This document shows positions 17,471 to 26,009 of a stretch of DNA of 64,000 nt, in pieces. The stretch is from NCBI RefSeq assembly GCF_022354825.1, contig NZ_CP031168.1, forward strand, positions 3,659,501-3,723,500, in the 5' to 3' direction. Origin of the DNA: Paenibacillus sp. H1-7 (GTDB lineage Bacteria > Bacillota > Bacilli > Paenibacillales > NBRC-103111). How positions within the stretch are numbered: position 1 is the first letter of the stretch; each line of letters starts with the position of its first letter. The notes beneath the pieces were generated by a model. That model searched no databases and was not told where the DNA came from. It saw only the letters and a list, made by a program, of their open reading frames with translations. A program made the translations under genes and the position numbers.

Positions 17471-18604
17471 ATGACTGCTTTAAATACAAGCGGCTGGGTT
17501 GAGGAAGCCTGGCAGCAAACCGTAGCCAAGGTAAACCGGACAAGCCGGAGGATCGGAGCGGGATTCCCGCATGCCAGCGTGGACGGAACTTATAAACTGG
17601 AGCCGGCTTATTGGTGGACGGCGGGCTTTTGGCCGGGGCTGCTATGGCTCTTGTACCGCGATACGAAGGACGAGCATTTCAAAGCGATAGCGGAGCAATG
17701 CGAGAGCCAGCTGGATCAAGTGATCGCCGATTACTACAAGCTGGATCACGATATCGGCTTTATGTGGACGTTGACCAGCGTTGCGCAATACAAGCTGCTG
17801 CAGTCGGAAGACTCCAAGCGCCGCGCGCTGCTTGCCGCCAATCTGCTGTGCGGCCGCTTCAATGTCAAAGGCAACTTCATCCGCGCCTGGAACCCTTGGC
17901 GGGAAGGCGAGAACAACGCCGGCTGGGCCATCATCGATTGCATGATGAACCTTCCGCTTCTGTACTGGGCCACCGAAGTAACCGGAGACCCGAGATATAA
18001 GCATCTGGCGATGGAGCACGCCGATACGGTATTGAAGCATTTCATCCGCCCGGACGGCTCCGTCTATCACATCGTTCGTTTCGACGAAACGACGGGAGAG
18101 CGAGTCGAAGCTTTGGGCGGTCAAGGCTATGCGCCCGAGTCCGGTTGGTCGCGAGGCACCGCTTGGGCGATCTACGGGATGGCGCTGAGCTACCATCATA
18201 CCCGTGAAGTGCGCTATTTGCATGCCGCGAAGCAAGCGGCTCATTTCTTTATTTCGCAGCTGCCGGAGGATCATGTCCCGCATTGGGATTTCCGCATTCC
18301 TCCCGAGGTCACGCCGTATCGGGATTCATCGGCCGGCGCTTGCGCCGCGTGCGGGTTGCTTCTCATCGCAGACGAAGTAGATGCGTTGGAAGCCGATGGC
18401 TACCGGAATGCCGGAGAAGCCATCCTGCATTCGTTATACACGAACTACGGAGCGTGGGATAACGAGCAGGAGGAAGGGCTCATTCTTCACGGAACAAGCC
18501 ATTATCCGGAGCAAAAAAATATGGATGTGCCGCTGATTTACGGTGATTACTATTTTGTAGAAGGCTTAAGCCGGTTGAAGGGTCATACGGAGCGTTTTTG
18601 GTAA
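17471..18604 (+). CDS. GH88 unsaturated glucuronyl hydrolase
   Basis: A 377-residue alpha/alpha-barrel enzyme, the same length as the well-studied enzyme of Bacillus sp. GL1. The two catalytic Asp positions are seen as Asp94 in LDHDIGFMW and Asp156 in AIIDCMMNLPLLYW. The 'SGWSRGTAWAIYGMALSY' and 'PHWDFRIP...RDSSAGACAACGL' motifs are characteristic. The enzyme hydrates the double bond at the 4,5-unsaturated uronate end made by lyases, releasing the uronate and shortening the oligosaccharide. It is cytoplasmic (no signal peptide). Cotranscription with the heparinase-like gene supports sequential action on the same substrate. A strong terminator follows. Confidence 0.9.
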   Translation: MTALNTSGWVEEAWQQTVAKVNRTSRRIGAGFPHASVDGTYKLEPAYWWTAGFWPGLLWLLYRDTKDEHFKAIAEQCESQLDQVIADYYKLDHDIGFMWTLTSVAQYKLLQSEDSKRRALLAANLLCGRFNVKGNFIRAWNPWREGENNAGWAIIDCMMNLPLLYWATEVTGDPRYKHLAMEHADTVLKHFIRPDGSVYHIVRFDETTGERVEALGGQGYAPESGWSRGTAWAIYGMALSYHHTREVRYLHAAKQAAHFFISQLPEDHVPHWDFRIPPEVTPYRDSSAGACAACGLLLIADEVDALEADGYRNAGEAILHSLYTNYGAWDNEQEEGLILHGTSHYPEQKNMDVPLIYGDYYFVEGLSRLKGHTERFW

Positions 18605-18625
18605 AAATTACGAAATGGTGATGAT

Positions 18626-18670
18626 AAAAAGCCATCTTCAAGCAGACTTGCTGCTGGAGATGGCTTTTTT
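18626..18670 (+). terminator. Rho-independent terminator after the GH88 gene
   Basis: AAAAAGCCATCTTC pairs with GAGATGGCTTTTTT around a loop that itself contains AGCAG/CTGCT complementarity. Confidence 0.9.
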
Positions 18671-18795
18671 GCTGTTGTGCTGCAGAAAACGGATTATCTC
18701 AAGTATTGATTTTCTGAAAATAACAGCGGCTGGAGGGAGGTATCCCACCGGGGTACTCATACTGCTTTTTCGGTTGTATGGGTTTCGAGTCACTC

Positions 18796-18821
18796 TAAAG
18801 AAGCCGACTGAACGTCGGCTT
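18796..18821 (-). terminator. Rho-independent terminator of the aldo/keto reductase gene
   Basis: On the minus strand AGCCGAC pairs with GTCGGCT around a five-base loop and is followed by TCTTT. Confidence 0.7.
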
Positions 18822-18827
18822 GTCGCC

Positions 18828-19745
18828 TTACTTACCGAAGCGTTCCAGCTGTTCGCCGGTGAATACCGCGCTCCCCGCCTGGGCATTTTTGGCTGCCTGC
18901 TCCGGAGATTTGGCTCCGGGGATCGCTACGACGGAAGGGCGGGATATGACAAAGCGAAGCGCCGCCGTCGCCATGTCTTCACCATCCGCCAACGCTTGGC
19001 GAACGGCTTCGAGCTTGCCGATGCGTTCTTCAAATTGCTTCCGGCCGGCGCCGTCTTGATTCCACCCGCTGCGGACGCTGTCGGTAAACACCGACTCCGC
19101 CGTATAATTGCCGGACAGAAGTCCCATTGCCAGAGGGCCTCTGACAAGAACCGCAATACCGTTGGCTTCGCAATACGGGAGGAATTCATCCTCCGGCTGC
19201 CGGTTTAACAGCGAGTAGTCCGCTTCCACTACCCGGCAAGTGCCGTTTGCGTTAAACCGTTTGAGCACTTCCAGGTTATTGGTGGAAATGCCGTATTCGC
19301 GGATTTCGCCGTTCTGCTTCAATAGGTCGAAGCCTTCGAGGAATACGGACGGATCTTGAATATCTCCGATATGGCACAGCATCACATCGACCCAGTCGGT
19401 TCTTAACCGGTGCAGGGAAGCATGGGCGCACAACCGGATCATATCGGGGGTTGTCAGCGGGACGCCTTGTCCGGTCCGCTTGCCGAAGTTGCCGATTTTC
19501 GATACGATATACGACTTATGCCGGTCCCCGCCAAGCGCTCTGCCGAGCCGCTGCTCGGAGAGTCCGTTCGGAATGCCGTACGATTCCGCCGTATCGAACA
19601 GGTTCACTCCATGGTCGATGGACGTGCGAATGGTAGAGTAGGCTGTCGCTTCATCGATATCGCCCCATTGATTGCCGATATTCCAAGTTCCGAGTCCGAT
19701 GGACGATACGTTCCAGCCTGTACTTCCAAATTTGCGGTATAGCAC
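18828..19745 (-). CDS. Aldo/keto reductase
   Basis: About 305 residues of the aldo/keto reductase TIM-barrel family. The start is MLYRKFGSTGWNVSSIGLGTWNIG. The catalytic tetrad is visible: Asp and Tyr in LFDTAESYG, Lys in YIVSKIGNFG and His in VMLCHIGDIQ. The C-terminal 'PSVVAIPGAKSPEQAAKNA' segment binds NADP(H). The GTG at 19745 is preferred because AAGGAG is 8 bases upstream; the GTG at 19754 overlaps that RBS. The family reduces aldehydes and ketones or oxidises sugars (inositol- or L-fucose-dehydrogenase-like members exist). It lies alone between two sugar-related units, so a sugar substrate is plausible but unproven. Confidence 0.85.
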   Translation of the reverse strand: MLYRKFGSTGWNVSSIGLGTWNIGNQWGDIDEATAYSTIRTSIDHGVNLFDTAESYGIPNGLSEQRLGRALGGDRHKSYIVSKIGNFGKRTGQGVPLTTPDMIRLCAHASLHRLRTDWVDVMLCHIGDIQDPSVFLEGFDLLKQNGEIREYGISTNNLEVLKRFNANGTCRVVEADYSLLNRQPEDEFLPYCEANGIAVLVRGPLAMGLLSGNYTAESVFTDSVRSGWNQDGAGRKQFEERIGKLEAVRQALADGEDMATAALRFVISRPSVVAIPGAKSPEQAAKNAQAGSAVFTGEQLERFGK

Positions 19746-19810
19746 GGGTCTCACTCCTTAATGGGTTCAGTATAAAGCAGAGTACTAATTCATCCCCATT
19801 ATACCTGAAT

Positions 19811-19861
19811 TTTATATCCGTGCGTTAAAGCGTTAATGAAAAACGGAATATCGGATATAAA
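19811..19861. promoter_or_regulatory. Inverted repeat in the aldo/keto reductase-MATE divergent region
   Basis: TTTATATCCG (19811-19820) and CGGATATAAA (19852-19861) are perfect inverted copies 31 bases apart. Between them are two GCGTTAA-like units, and a related TATATCCATTCGGAT lies just downstream. A TATACT -10 box is at 19903-19908 for the MATE gene. It is likely a regulator-binding region; the regulator is unknown. Confidence 0.4.
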
Positions 19862-19964
19862 CAAGTGAATATTGACTATATCCATTCGGATCGGCCGTCT
19901 TTTATACTGTAGTGGTTTATTGCAAGACATTTTAAACAGCGAGGAAAGGTAAGCGGGGAAAAAA

Positions 19965-21353
19965 ATGAAAAACCGAAGTGAGCTGCCGGCAGCCAAAAAG
20001 GAGCTTTCCTTATGGTATTTGTCGTGGCCGATTGCCATTGAAATGTTTTTACAGTTTCTCATGGGAACTGTCGATACGTTGATGGTAACCCACATCTCCG
20101 ATTATGCGTCATCCGCGGTCGGACTGTCGAATCAAATCTTGAACGCAACAAGCGTCATGTTTACGATGATTAATTCCGGCGCAGGCATTCTCATCGCGCA
20201 AAAGCTCGGCTCCGGGAATGTAGAGCAGGCAAGGCGTACGGCTGCTATCACCATCAAGGCGAATATTGTAGTTGGAGCGCTGCTCAGCGTAGCGATGTTT
20301 TTCAGCGCGGAGTGGCTGTTGGGCTTTATGCAGGCTCCCGAAGAGGTGCTTCCGCTGGCCGTTACGTACTTGAGCATCGTCGGATCGAATACGATCGTCA
20401 TTTCGCTGTATGCGGCTGCGTCGTCCATTATACGCAATACGGGAAATACGCGGGGACCGATGCTCATCGTCATGGGAATGAATGCGATCCATCTGGTATT
20501 GAATTACTTATTCATCTATGGGGAGTTCGGGATTCCTCAGCTGGGCATCTTCGGTGTTGCTTTGTCTACGGTTATCAGCCGGACGGTTGCGCTAATCCTC
20601 GCTCTCATCGTGATGTACAAGTCGTTCAAGCCAGGCTTTGTCAAGAGCGATTGGAAAGGGTTTGACAAGCCGCTGGCCAAGGAAGTATGGCGAATCGGCT
20701 GGCCGATGACCTTTAACGCCGCATCCTGGAACTATACGCAAGCGATTATTTTCGCCATCGTCGCCTCCATGGGCGCAGCAACATTAGCTTCGTTCACTTA
20801 TATGAACACGATTCAGTCGCTTCCGTGGCTGGTCGGCATGTCCGTAGCCATGGCTTCACAAATTCGAGTCGGCCATTTGTACGGCGCCCGAAACTTTGAG
20901 CCGTGTTACCGCAGCGCTTATTCGGCGCTCTGGGCGGGGTTGCTCTTCGTCCTGACGACGTCGCTGCTCCTGCTTAGCGTAGGAAGAACGGCTATAGGCT
21001 GGTTTACTTCTGACGCCGAAATTATTCGGATAGCGATGCCGTTATTCTTTATCAACGTGGTGCTGCAGCCTCTGAAGATGGTGAATCAGGCCTTTTCCTT
21101 CTCATTGAACGGGATTGGAGATACCCGGTTTACCGCTTTGACCAATATGCTGTCCATGTGGCTGGTGGCTGCCGCCTGCTCTTATTTGTTCGGTATCGCA
21201 CTAGGATGGGGCATTATCGGTATCTATATGGCAATGATTGCAGATGAGACGGTTCGGGGCATCCTGGTCGCCATCCGTTGGAGGAGAAGAGGCCGTCTGC
21301 CGGAGGCGGCAGCCGATAACCTTAGTTTCGGACACAAACATATGAGTTTGTAG
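19965..21353 (+). CDS. MATE-family efflux transporter
   Basis: A 462-residue protein with 12 membrane segments in two related halves. The first half has 'WPIAIEMFLQFLMGTVDTLMVTHISDYASSAVGLSNQI' and the second has 'WRIGWPMTFNAASWNYTQAIIFAIVASMGAATLASFTYMN', the usual MATE repeats. These transporters expel cationic drugs or metabolites with Na+ or H+ and sometimes move glycan or cell-wall intermediates. It lies about 105 bases before the GH97 gene with no clear terminator between, so the two may be cotranscribed. The substrate is unknown. Confidence 0.88.
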   Translation: MKNRSELPAAKKELSLWYLSWPIAIEMFLQFLMGTVDTLMVTHISDYASSAVGLSNQILNATSVMFTMINSGAGILIAQKLGSGNVEQARRTAAITIKANIVVGALLSVAMFFSAEWLLGFMQAPEEVLPLAVTYLSIVGSNTIVISLYAAASSIIRNTGNTRGPMLIVMGMNAIHLVLNYLFIYGEFGIPQLGIFGVALSTVISRTVALILALIVMYKSFKPGFVKSDWKGFDKPLAKEVWRIGWPMTFNAASWNYTQAIIFAIVASMGAATLASFTYMNTIQSLPWLVGMSVAMASQIRVGHLYGARNFEPCYRSAYSALWAGLLFVLTTSLLLLSVGRTAIGWFTSDAEIIRIAMPLFFINVVLQPLKMVNQAFSFSLNGIGDTRFTALTNMLSMWLVAAACSYLFGIALGWGIIGIYMAMIADETVRGILVAIRWRRRGRLPEAAADNLSFGHKHMSL

Positions 21354-21459
21354 CATTGAGAACTGGGTGGATTTGGAATAGGATGGTAACGAATGAAGCT
21401 TGTCCCGAATTTGGTTACTGTCCGACGACAGTCAAATAACAATAAGGGGAGTGTTCTGT

Positions 21460-23295
21460 ATGAATCAAGCAGTTGGAGTACTAACGAAGCAAAGCTGGGT
21501 GTTAAGCTCTCCGGATGCCGTAATTCAGTTCAGCGTCGAGTTGAATGAATCCGGCATGCTGCAATACAGCGTAAGCAAAGAGGGCAAAGCGATTGTCGCC
21601 GCCTCGCCGCTGGGCATCGTTACGGACAGGCAGCGGTTTACAGATCGGCTGCAATTTATGGAAAAATCCGCTGCGGTAATTGATGAGACTTACTCGCTTC
21701 CGCACGGGAAAACATCACAATACGTCAATCATGCCAACGAAATGACGCTCGCCTTTCAAAAAGACGGGGACGTGCTGCAGCTGGTATGCCGCGCATACAA
21801 CGACGGCATCGCATTCCGTTATGTGCTGCCTGCCGAAGGCGTGCTGACGATCACGGAGGAGCCGACCGGTTTCGTGCTTCCGCAAGAGACGCTGGTCAAT
21901 GTATGGGCTCAAAAGTTCATGGAATGCTACGAGCGGACGTACGATTTGAGCATGATCGAGCTGATGGATGAAGAGGATTATGCCTTTCCTATGCTGTTCC
22001 AGGTAGGCAACGACGGCTGGATGCTGTTGACGGAAGCGGCCGTGTACGGCCATTACTGCGCGTCTCATCTAAAGGTTAACCGTGAGAAGCCTCGCACGCT
22101 CGATCTGGCTTTTGCACCTGATCAGCCAACCCCGAACGTGACGGACGGACCGCTCGCTACGCCTTGGAGAACGGCGATCATCGGCGACAGCCTGGCGACC
22201 ATCGTTGAATCTACTTTGGTGTTCAACCTCAATCCCGCTTCGGAAATCGAGGACATGTCCTGGATCCGTCCCGGCCGTTCCGCGTGGTCGTGGCACTCCG
22301 ATTCGCAATCGTGCCGGGATCATGACAAGCAGGTGAAGTTCGTCGATTTTGCCGCTGACATGAGCTGGGAGTACTCGCTTGTGGACGGAGGCTGGGACCG
22401 TGAGGAGAGCACGACGAACGTGCCGGAGCTGATCCGCTACGCGGAAGGCAAAGGTGTCGGCATCTGGGTATGGACGCATTATAACCGGATTCAGGAGGAA
22501 CAAGAGTGCCGGCGGAAGTTCGCGCTATGGGCCGAATGGGGCGTTAAAGGCGTGAAGGTTGATTTCTTCGACAGCGATTCCCAGTCAAGAATCCAGGTAT
22601 ATGATATGATCGCACGGGTGGCGATGGAATATCGGTTGATGATTAACTACCATGGCTCCACGAAGCCATCCGGTGAACAGCGCCGATGGCCGCATGTGTT
22701 GACCAGAGAAGGAATTCTTGGTGCGGAATACTGGAAGAACGATTTGAACGAGGGCCCTAATGCCGTACACAACTGTACGGTACCTTTTACACGCAACGTG
22801 GTCGGGGCGATGGACTACACGCCGGTCACCTTCTCGAGATTGACTCGGACCGGGCACTGCCACCAGCTGGCATTGGCGGTACTGTTCGAATCCGCTGTGC
22901 AAAATTTTGCCGACTCCGTAGAGGCTTACCAAGAGAGCGCAGGACAGCCGTTCCTGAAGCAGGTGCCGGCAGCTTGGGATCAAACCGTTCTGCTGGAAGG
23001 CTATCCGGGACGTTATGTCTCGATGGCGAGAAGGAGCGGGGAGGACTGGTATGTCGGGACGATCTGCGCAGCAGGAGGCCGGACTGCCCATATCCGGCTT
23101 GACTTCCTCGATCCGGGCGAAGCGTACACGGCTGAGATTTATGAGGAAGTATTCGGGCAGCTTGATCATTACCGTTTCAAACATTCGACGGAAATTACCG
23201 TCCGCTCGGAATCGGTTACCGCAGGAGATACACTGCATCTTCCATTGAGGGTTAACGGAGGAGCCGTCCTCCGAATTGTCAAAGCTGTGAATTAA
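21460..23295 (+). CDS. GH97 family glycosidase (alpha-galactosidase/alpha-glucosidase type)
   Basis: A 611-residue GH97 protein: N-terminal beta-sandwich (about 1-260), (beta/alpha)8 barrel (about 270-540) and C-terminal beta domain. Signatures are 'GVKVDFFDSDSQSRIQVYD' and 'INYHGSTKPSGEQRRWPHVLTREGILGAEYW'. An Asp in the KVDF motif fits the retaining subgroup, represented by an alpha-galactosidase, rather than the inverting SusB group. This is inference from motif memory. The ATG at 21460 has AAGGGGAG upstream and is preferred to an in-frame start 60 bases earlier. There is no signal peptide, unusual for GH97, so intracellular action on imported oligosaccharides is implied. A terminator follows. 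Confidence 0.82.
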   Translation: MNQAVGVLTKQSWVLSSPDAVIQFSVELNESGMLQYSVSKEGKAIVAASPLGIVTDRQRFTDRLQFMEKSAAVIDETYSLPHGKTSQYVNHANEMTLAFQKDGDVLQLVCRAYNDGIAFRYVLPAEGVLTITEEPTGFVLPQETLVNVWAQKFMECYERTYDLSMIELMDEEDYAFPMLFQVGNDGWMLLTEAAVYGHYCASHLKVNREKPRTLDLAFAPDQPTPNVTDGPLATPWRTAIIGDSLATIVESTLVFNLNPASEIEDMSWIRPGRSAWSWHSDSQSCRDHDKQVKFVDFAADMSWEYSLVDGGWDREESTTNVPELIRYAEGKGVGIWVWTHYNRIQEEQECRRKFALWAEWGVKGVKVDFFDSDSQSRIQVYDMIARVAMEYRLMINYHGSTKPSGEQRRWPHVLTREGILGAEYWKNDLNEGPNAVHNCTVPFTRNVVGAMDYTPVTFSRLTRTGHCHQLALAVLFESAVQNFADSVEAYQESAGQPFLKQVPAAWDQTVLLEGYPGRYVSMARRSGEDWYVGTICAAGGRTAHIRLDFLDPGEAYTAEIYEEVFGQLDHYRFKHSTEITVRSESVTAGDTLHLPLRVNGGAVLRIVKAVN

Positions 23296-23306
23296 CAGCT
23301 TAGCTA

Positions 23307-23340
23307 AAAAGGGTCCTGGCGGCGCCAGGACCGTTTTTTC
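23307..23340 (+). terminator. Rho-independent terminator after the GH97 gene
   Basis: GGTCCTGGC pairs with GCCAGGACC around a three-base loop, followed by six T. Confidence 0.9.
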
Positions 23341-23364
23341 CTGCCATAATAGATTTTATATAAT

Positions 23365-23379
23365 TCCGATGTCATCGGA
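23365..23379 (+). promoter_or_regulatory. Palindromic operator candidate before the PL6 gene
   Basis: TCCGATG T CATCGGA is a perfect 15-base palindrome about 46 bases before the PL6 start codon, near the expected transcription start. Confidence 0.45.
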
Positions 23380-23425
23380 TGGATACAGAGCTGTATTTGG
23401 CGATGAAAACTAAAGGAGAAGGTCC

Positions 23426-25738
23426 ATGAGCAGACTGATAAAAGCAGGAACGAATGAGGAGCTTCGGCAAGCCGTTGAGAAAGCGCTGCCAGGAGACGTC
23501 ATTGTCATGAAGAACGGGATTTGGACGGACGTAGAGCTGGAGCTGAAGACAAGCGGCACGCCTGATCAGCCTATTACGATCAAGGCGGAAGCTCCGGGGG
23601 AAGCGGTGCTGACCGGCGCGTCCGCACTCACTTTTGCCGGTGAATATGTAGTCGTTGAAGGGTTATTTTTCAAAGACGGAGTGCAGCCCGGACGGAACGG
23701 AAGCGACACGGTCATCCGATTTCTTAAAGAGTCCTCTCATTGCAGACTGAGCGAAACGGCCATCATAGATTATCATCCGGCGAATCCGGAGAAAAAATAT
23801 TTCTGGGTCACCATCGACGGCTCCCATCATAGAGTGAATCACTGCTACTTCAAAGGCAAATATTATGCCGGGCAGCTGCTGCGCAATATGAAATATTCGA
23901 GTCATAACCTTATTGACGGTAATTATTTCGTAGACATTCCGGCATACGGAATCAACGGGCTTGAAATTATTCAAGTGATGGGGATCGGCAGCGACGGCGA
24001 GCTCGGGAGCGCAGGAGGGGAGCATGTCGTCATCGAGAATAACCTGTTCGAGCGAGCCGACGGCGAATGCGAAGAGGTCATCTCCTTGAAGTCCAACCAC
24101 GATACGGTCAGAAACAACACGTTCAAGGAGTCGATAGGCGGATTAGTGATCAGGAGCGGTCATAATACGGTTGTGGAAGGCAATTATTTTATCGGCGGCC
24201 AGGTGGGCGGAACTAAGGGAATTCGCATTACGGGAGAAGACAATATCGTTAAGGGCAATTATTTGACCGGGCTTCAAGGCTTCGGGATCAGCGTTATGTC
24301 AGGGGAGTACATCGACGATTACTTGACGGATCAATGGCAGCCGACCTTACGTGCCGGTACGCCTCTGGGACGGGTTCCCGTATACAACTGGTCCAAGAAC
24401 AATACAATTGCCGATAACGTGCTGATTCATAACGACGGAGTTGACCTGGACATCGGTATCGGTTATAAAACGGCATGGCCGTCCAAGCAGCGTGTTCTGC
24501 TGCCGGAGAGCAACCGGATCGCGGACAATGTCATTGTGAAGGAAAAAGGCCGGGTATACACGGCAGCGCAGCAGGATGCGTCAGTTATGAATATTTCTTT
24601 TGCCCCGAATGATTATGTTAACAACCGGATTGATTCACAGCCATCGTCCGGAATACCCGAAGGCTTCACCTTCGAAGCCATTGAGCTGCAAAGGTCGAAC
24701 AACGGATTACAAGAGCCGCTAGACGGGAGAGGACTTTCTGCGCAAGGGCCATTGACAGAGGATGATGCGGGGCCAGAGTGGACCAAGCAGAAACGAAGAG
24801 CGGGAGAGCCGTTATTCCAAGCTAGAGATCAATTTGCGACGGTAGAACGTGTTCCGTGGAATACGGATAGAAACACAGCTGTACTATGTGCCGGAAGCAG
24901 TGATATGTTCATCCGCTCCCTGCGGACCAAACTGGATGTCCGCCGCCGGGATCTCTGTCCTTTGGAGCTTAATGGAGAGATACTGCTTCCCGTACAGGCG
25001 GTAGCCGAGAGACTGGGCTTTGCCACCGTAACGACGATGGTGGGAGCAGCCGTTGAGGAAATTCGAATTCGCCGAGGTGCGTCGACCTGCGTTCTAAGCG
25101 AAGGCAGGTGCACGGTTGTCTCTAACGGGGAAGAGAAGGGTATCGACCATGCTCCTATACGCTACGGGAATGTACTATTCCTGCAAGCGAAGTCCATAGC
25201 GGAGCTTCTGGGAAAAGCATTGCAGTGCTGCGAGCAAGGGCTCGTTGTGTTAACGGATCCAAATGAATCGGTGTCTTCATTTGACGACGAAGCAACCAGG
25301 ATGGCAGCGTTCGAGCTGTTCAAAGTAACGGCAGGCAGCTTTGATAAGGAAATGACGATTCCTCCGGAAGGCAGATCCCACGGAAAAATTCCGGCCTATA
25401 CGCTTCAGGAAGAACCGGATACTTACTGGGCTTCTTATGGGGATGGGCAGTGGATACGCTATGATCTCGGGCGAGCGGTGGAAGTCGGATCTGTCGCGAT
25501 CGCTTTTTTGAACGGCGAAGCCTACGGATATTCGGCAGACATTGAAGCATCGGACAATGGGTTCGATTGGACACCCATCGGCTCTGTGGTAAGCGATAGC
25601 GATGAGCTGAAGCCGTATCCCGTTCAAGCAGTATTCGCCCGCTATGTTCGGATTGTAGGACGAGCCAATAGAGTGGGCAATGCGAATCGGATTCGTCAGG
25701 TTCAGATGTATTCTGTACAAGGTGAAGCTTTACTTTAA
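23426..25738 (+). CDS. PL6-family polysaccharide lyase with C-terminal stalk and discoidin-like domains
   Basis: The 770-residue protein begins with a right-handed beta-helix (about 1-430) of the chondroitinase B/alginate lyase family. Lys222 (ISLKSNHDTVRNNTF) and Arg243 (LVIRSGHNTVVEGNYF) are 21 residues apart, the same spacing as the catalytic Lys250/Arg271 of Pedobacter chondroitinase B. A linker follows, then a copper-amine-oxidase-N-like domain (about 495-615, 'LNGEILLPVQAVAERLGF' and 'GNVLFLQAKSIAELLG'), and a C-terminal F5/8-type carbohydrate-binding domain (about 625-765, 'YWASYGDGQWIRYDLGRAVEVGSVAIAF'). PL6 enzymes cleave dermatan sulfate or alginate. There is no signal peptide after the well-spaced ATG (AAAGGAGAAGG RBS). 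That conflicts with the surface-type domains. Confidence 0.85.
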   Translation: MSRLIKAGTNEELRQAVEKALPGDVIVMKNGIWTDVELELKTSGTPDQPITIKAEAPGEAVLTGASALTFAGEYVVVEGLFFKDGVQPGRNGSDTVIRFLKESSHCRLSETAIIDYHPANPEKKYFWVTIDGSHHRVNHCYFKGKYYAGQLLRNMKYSSHNLIDGNYFVDIPAYGINGLEIIQVMGIGSDGELGSAGGEHVVIENNLFERADGECEEVISLKSNHDTVRNNTFKESIGGLVIRSGHNTVVEGNYFIGGQVGGTKGIRITGEDNIVKGNYLTGLQGFGISVMSGEYIDDYLTDQWQPTLRAGTPLGRVPVYNWSKNNTIADNVLIHNDGVDLDIGIGYKTAWPSKQRVLLPESNRIADNVIVKEKGRVYTAAQQDASVMNISFAPNDYVNNRIDSQPSSGIPEGFTFEAIELQRSNNGLQEPLDGRGLSAQGPLTEDDAGPEWTKQKRRAGEPLFQARDQFATVERVPWNTDRNTAVLCAGSSDMFIRSLRTKLDVRRRDLCPLELNGEILLPVQAVAERLGFATVTTMVGAAVEEIRIRRGASTCVLSEGRCTVVSNGEEKGIDHAPIRYGNVLFLQAKSIAELLGKALQCCEQGLVVLTDPNESVSSFDDEATRMAAFELFKVTAGSFDKEMTIPPEGRSHGKIPAYTLQEEPDTYWASYGDGQWIRYDLGRAVEVGSVAIAFLNGEAYGYSADIEASDNGFDWTPIGSVVSDSDELKPYPVQAVFARYVRIVGRANRVGNANRIRQVQMYSVQGEALL

Positions 25739-25754
25739 AAAGTGCAAACCATAT

Positions 25755-25793
25755 GCGGCTGCCAAGACAACGTCTCAGGCGGCTGTTTTTTTG
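25755..25793 (+). terminator. Rho-independent terminator after the PL6 gene
   Basis: CGGCTGCC...AGAC pairs with GTCT...GGCGGCTG (two G-U pairs), followed by seven T. Confidence 0.75.
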
Positions 25794-25851
25794 TTTGGGG
25801 ATCTTTACCAAAACTTCACATCAAGGAAACATTCGATTAATAAAGCAAACC

Positions 25852-25877
25852 TATACTATAAATAAATCAAATTGATT
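25852..25877 (+). promoter_or_regulatory. -10 box and ROK-type operator before the SGNH esterase gene
   Basis: TATACT (25852-25857) is followed by the palindrome AATCAA A TTGATT (25865-25877), which would sit on the transcription start. The same palindrome occurs at two other promoters of this cluster. Confidence 0.6.
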
Positions 25878-26009
25878 AACTTAACTCCTGGAGGTCTTTT
25901 ACCGCTATGTTCAACTTTACCCGAATCATGTAAGATAAGGAATCATCGGCATACGGTCGCAAAAGTAAATTGAGCGGGTGCCGATCCAAACGTCAGGAGG
26001 GTGAAGCCC

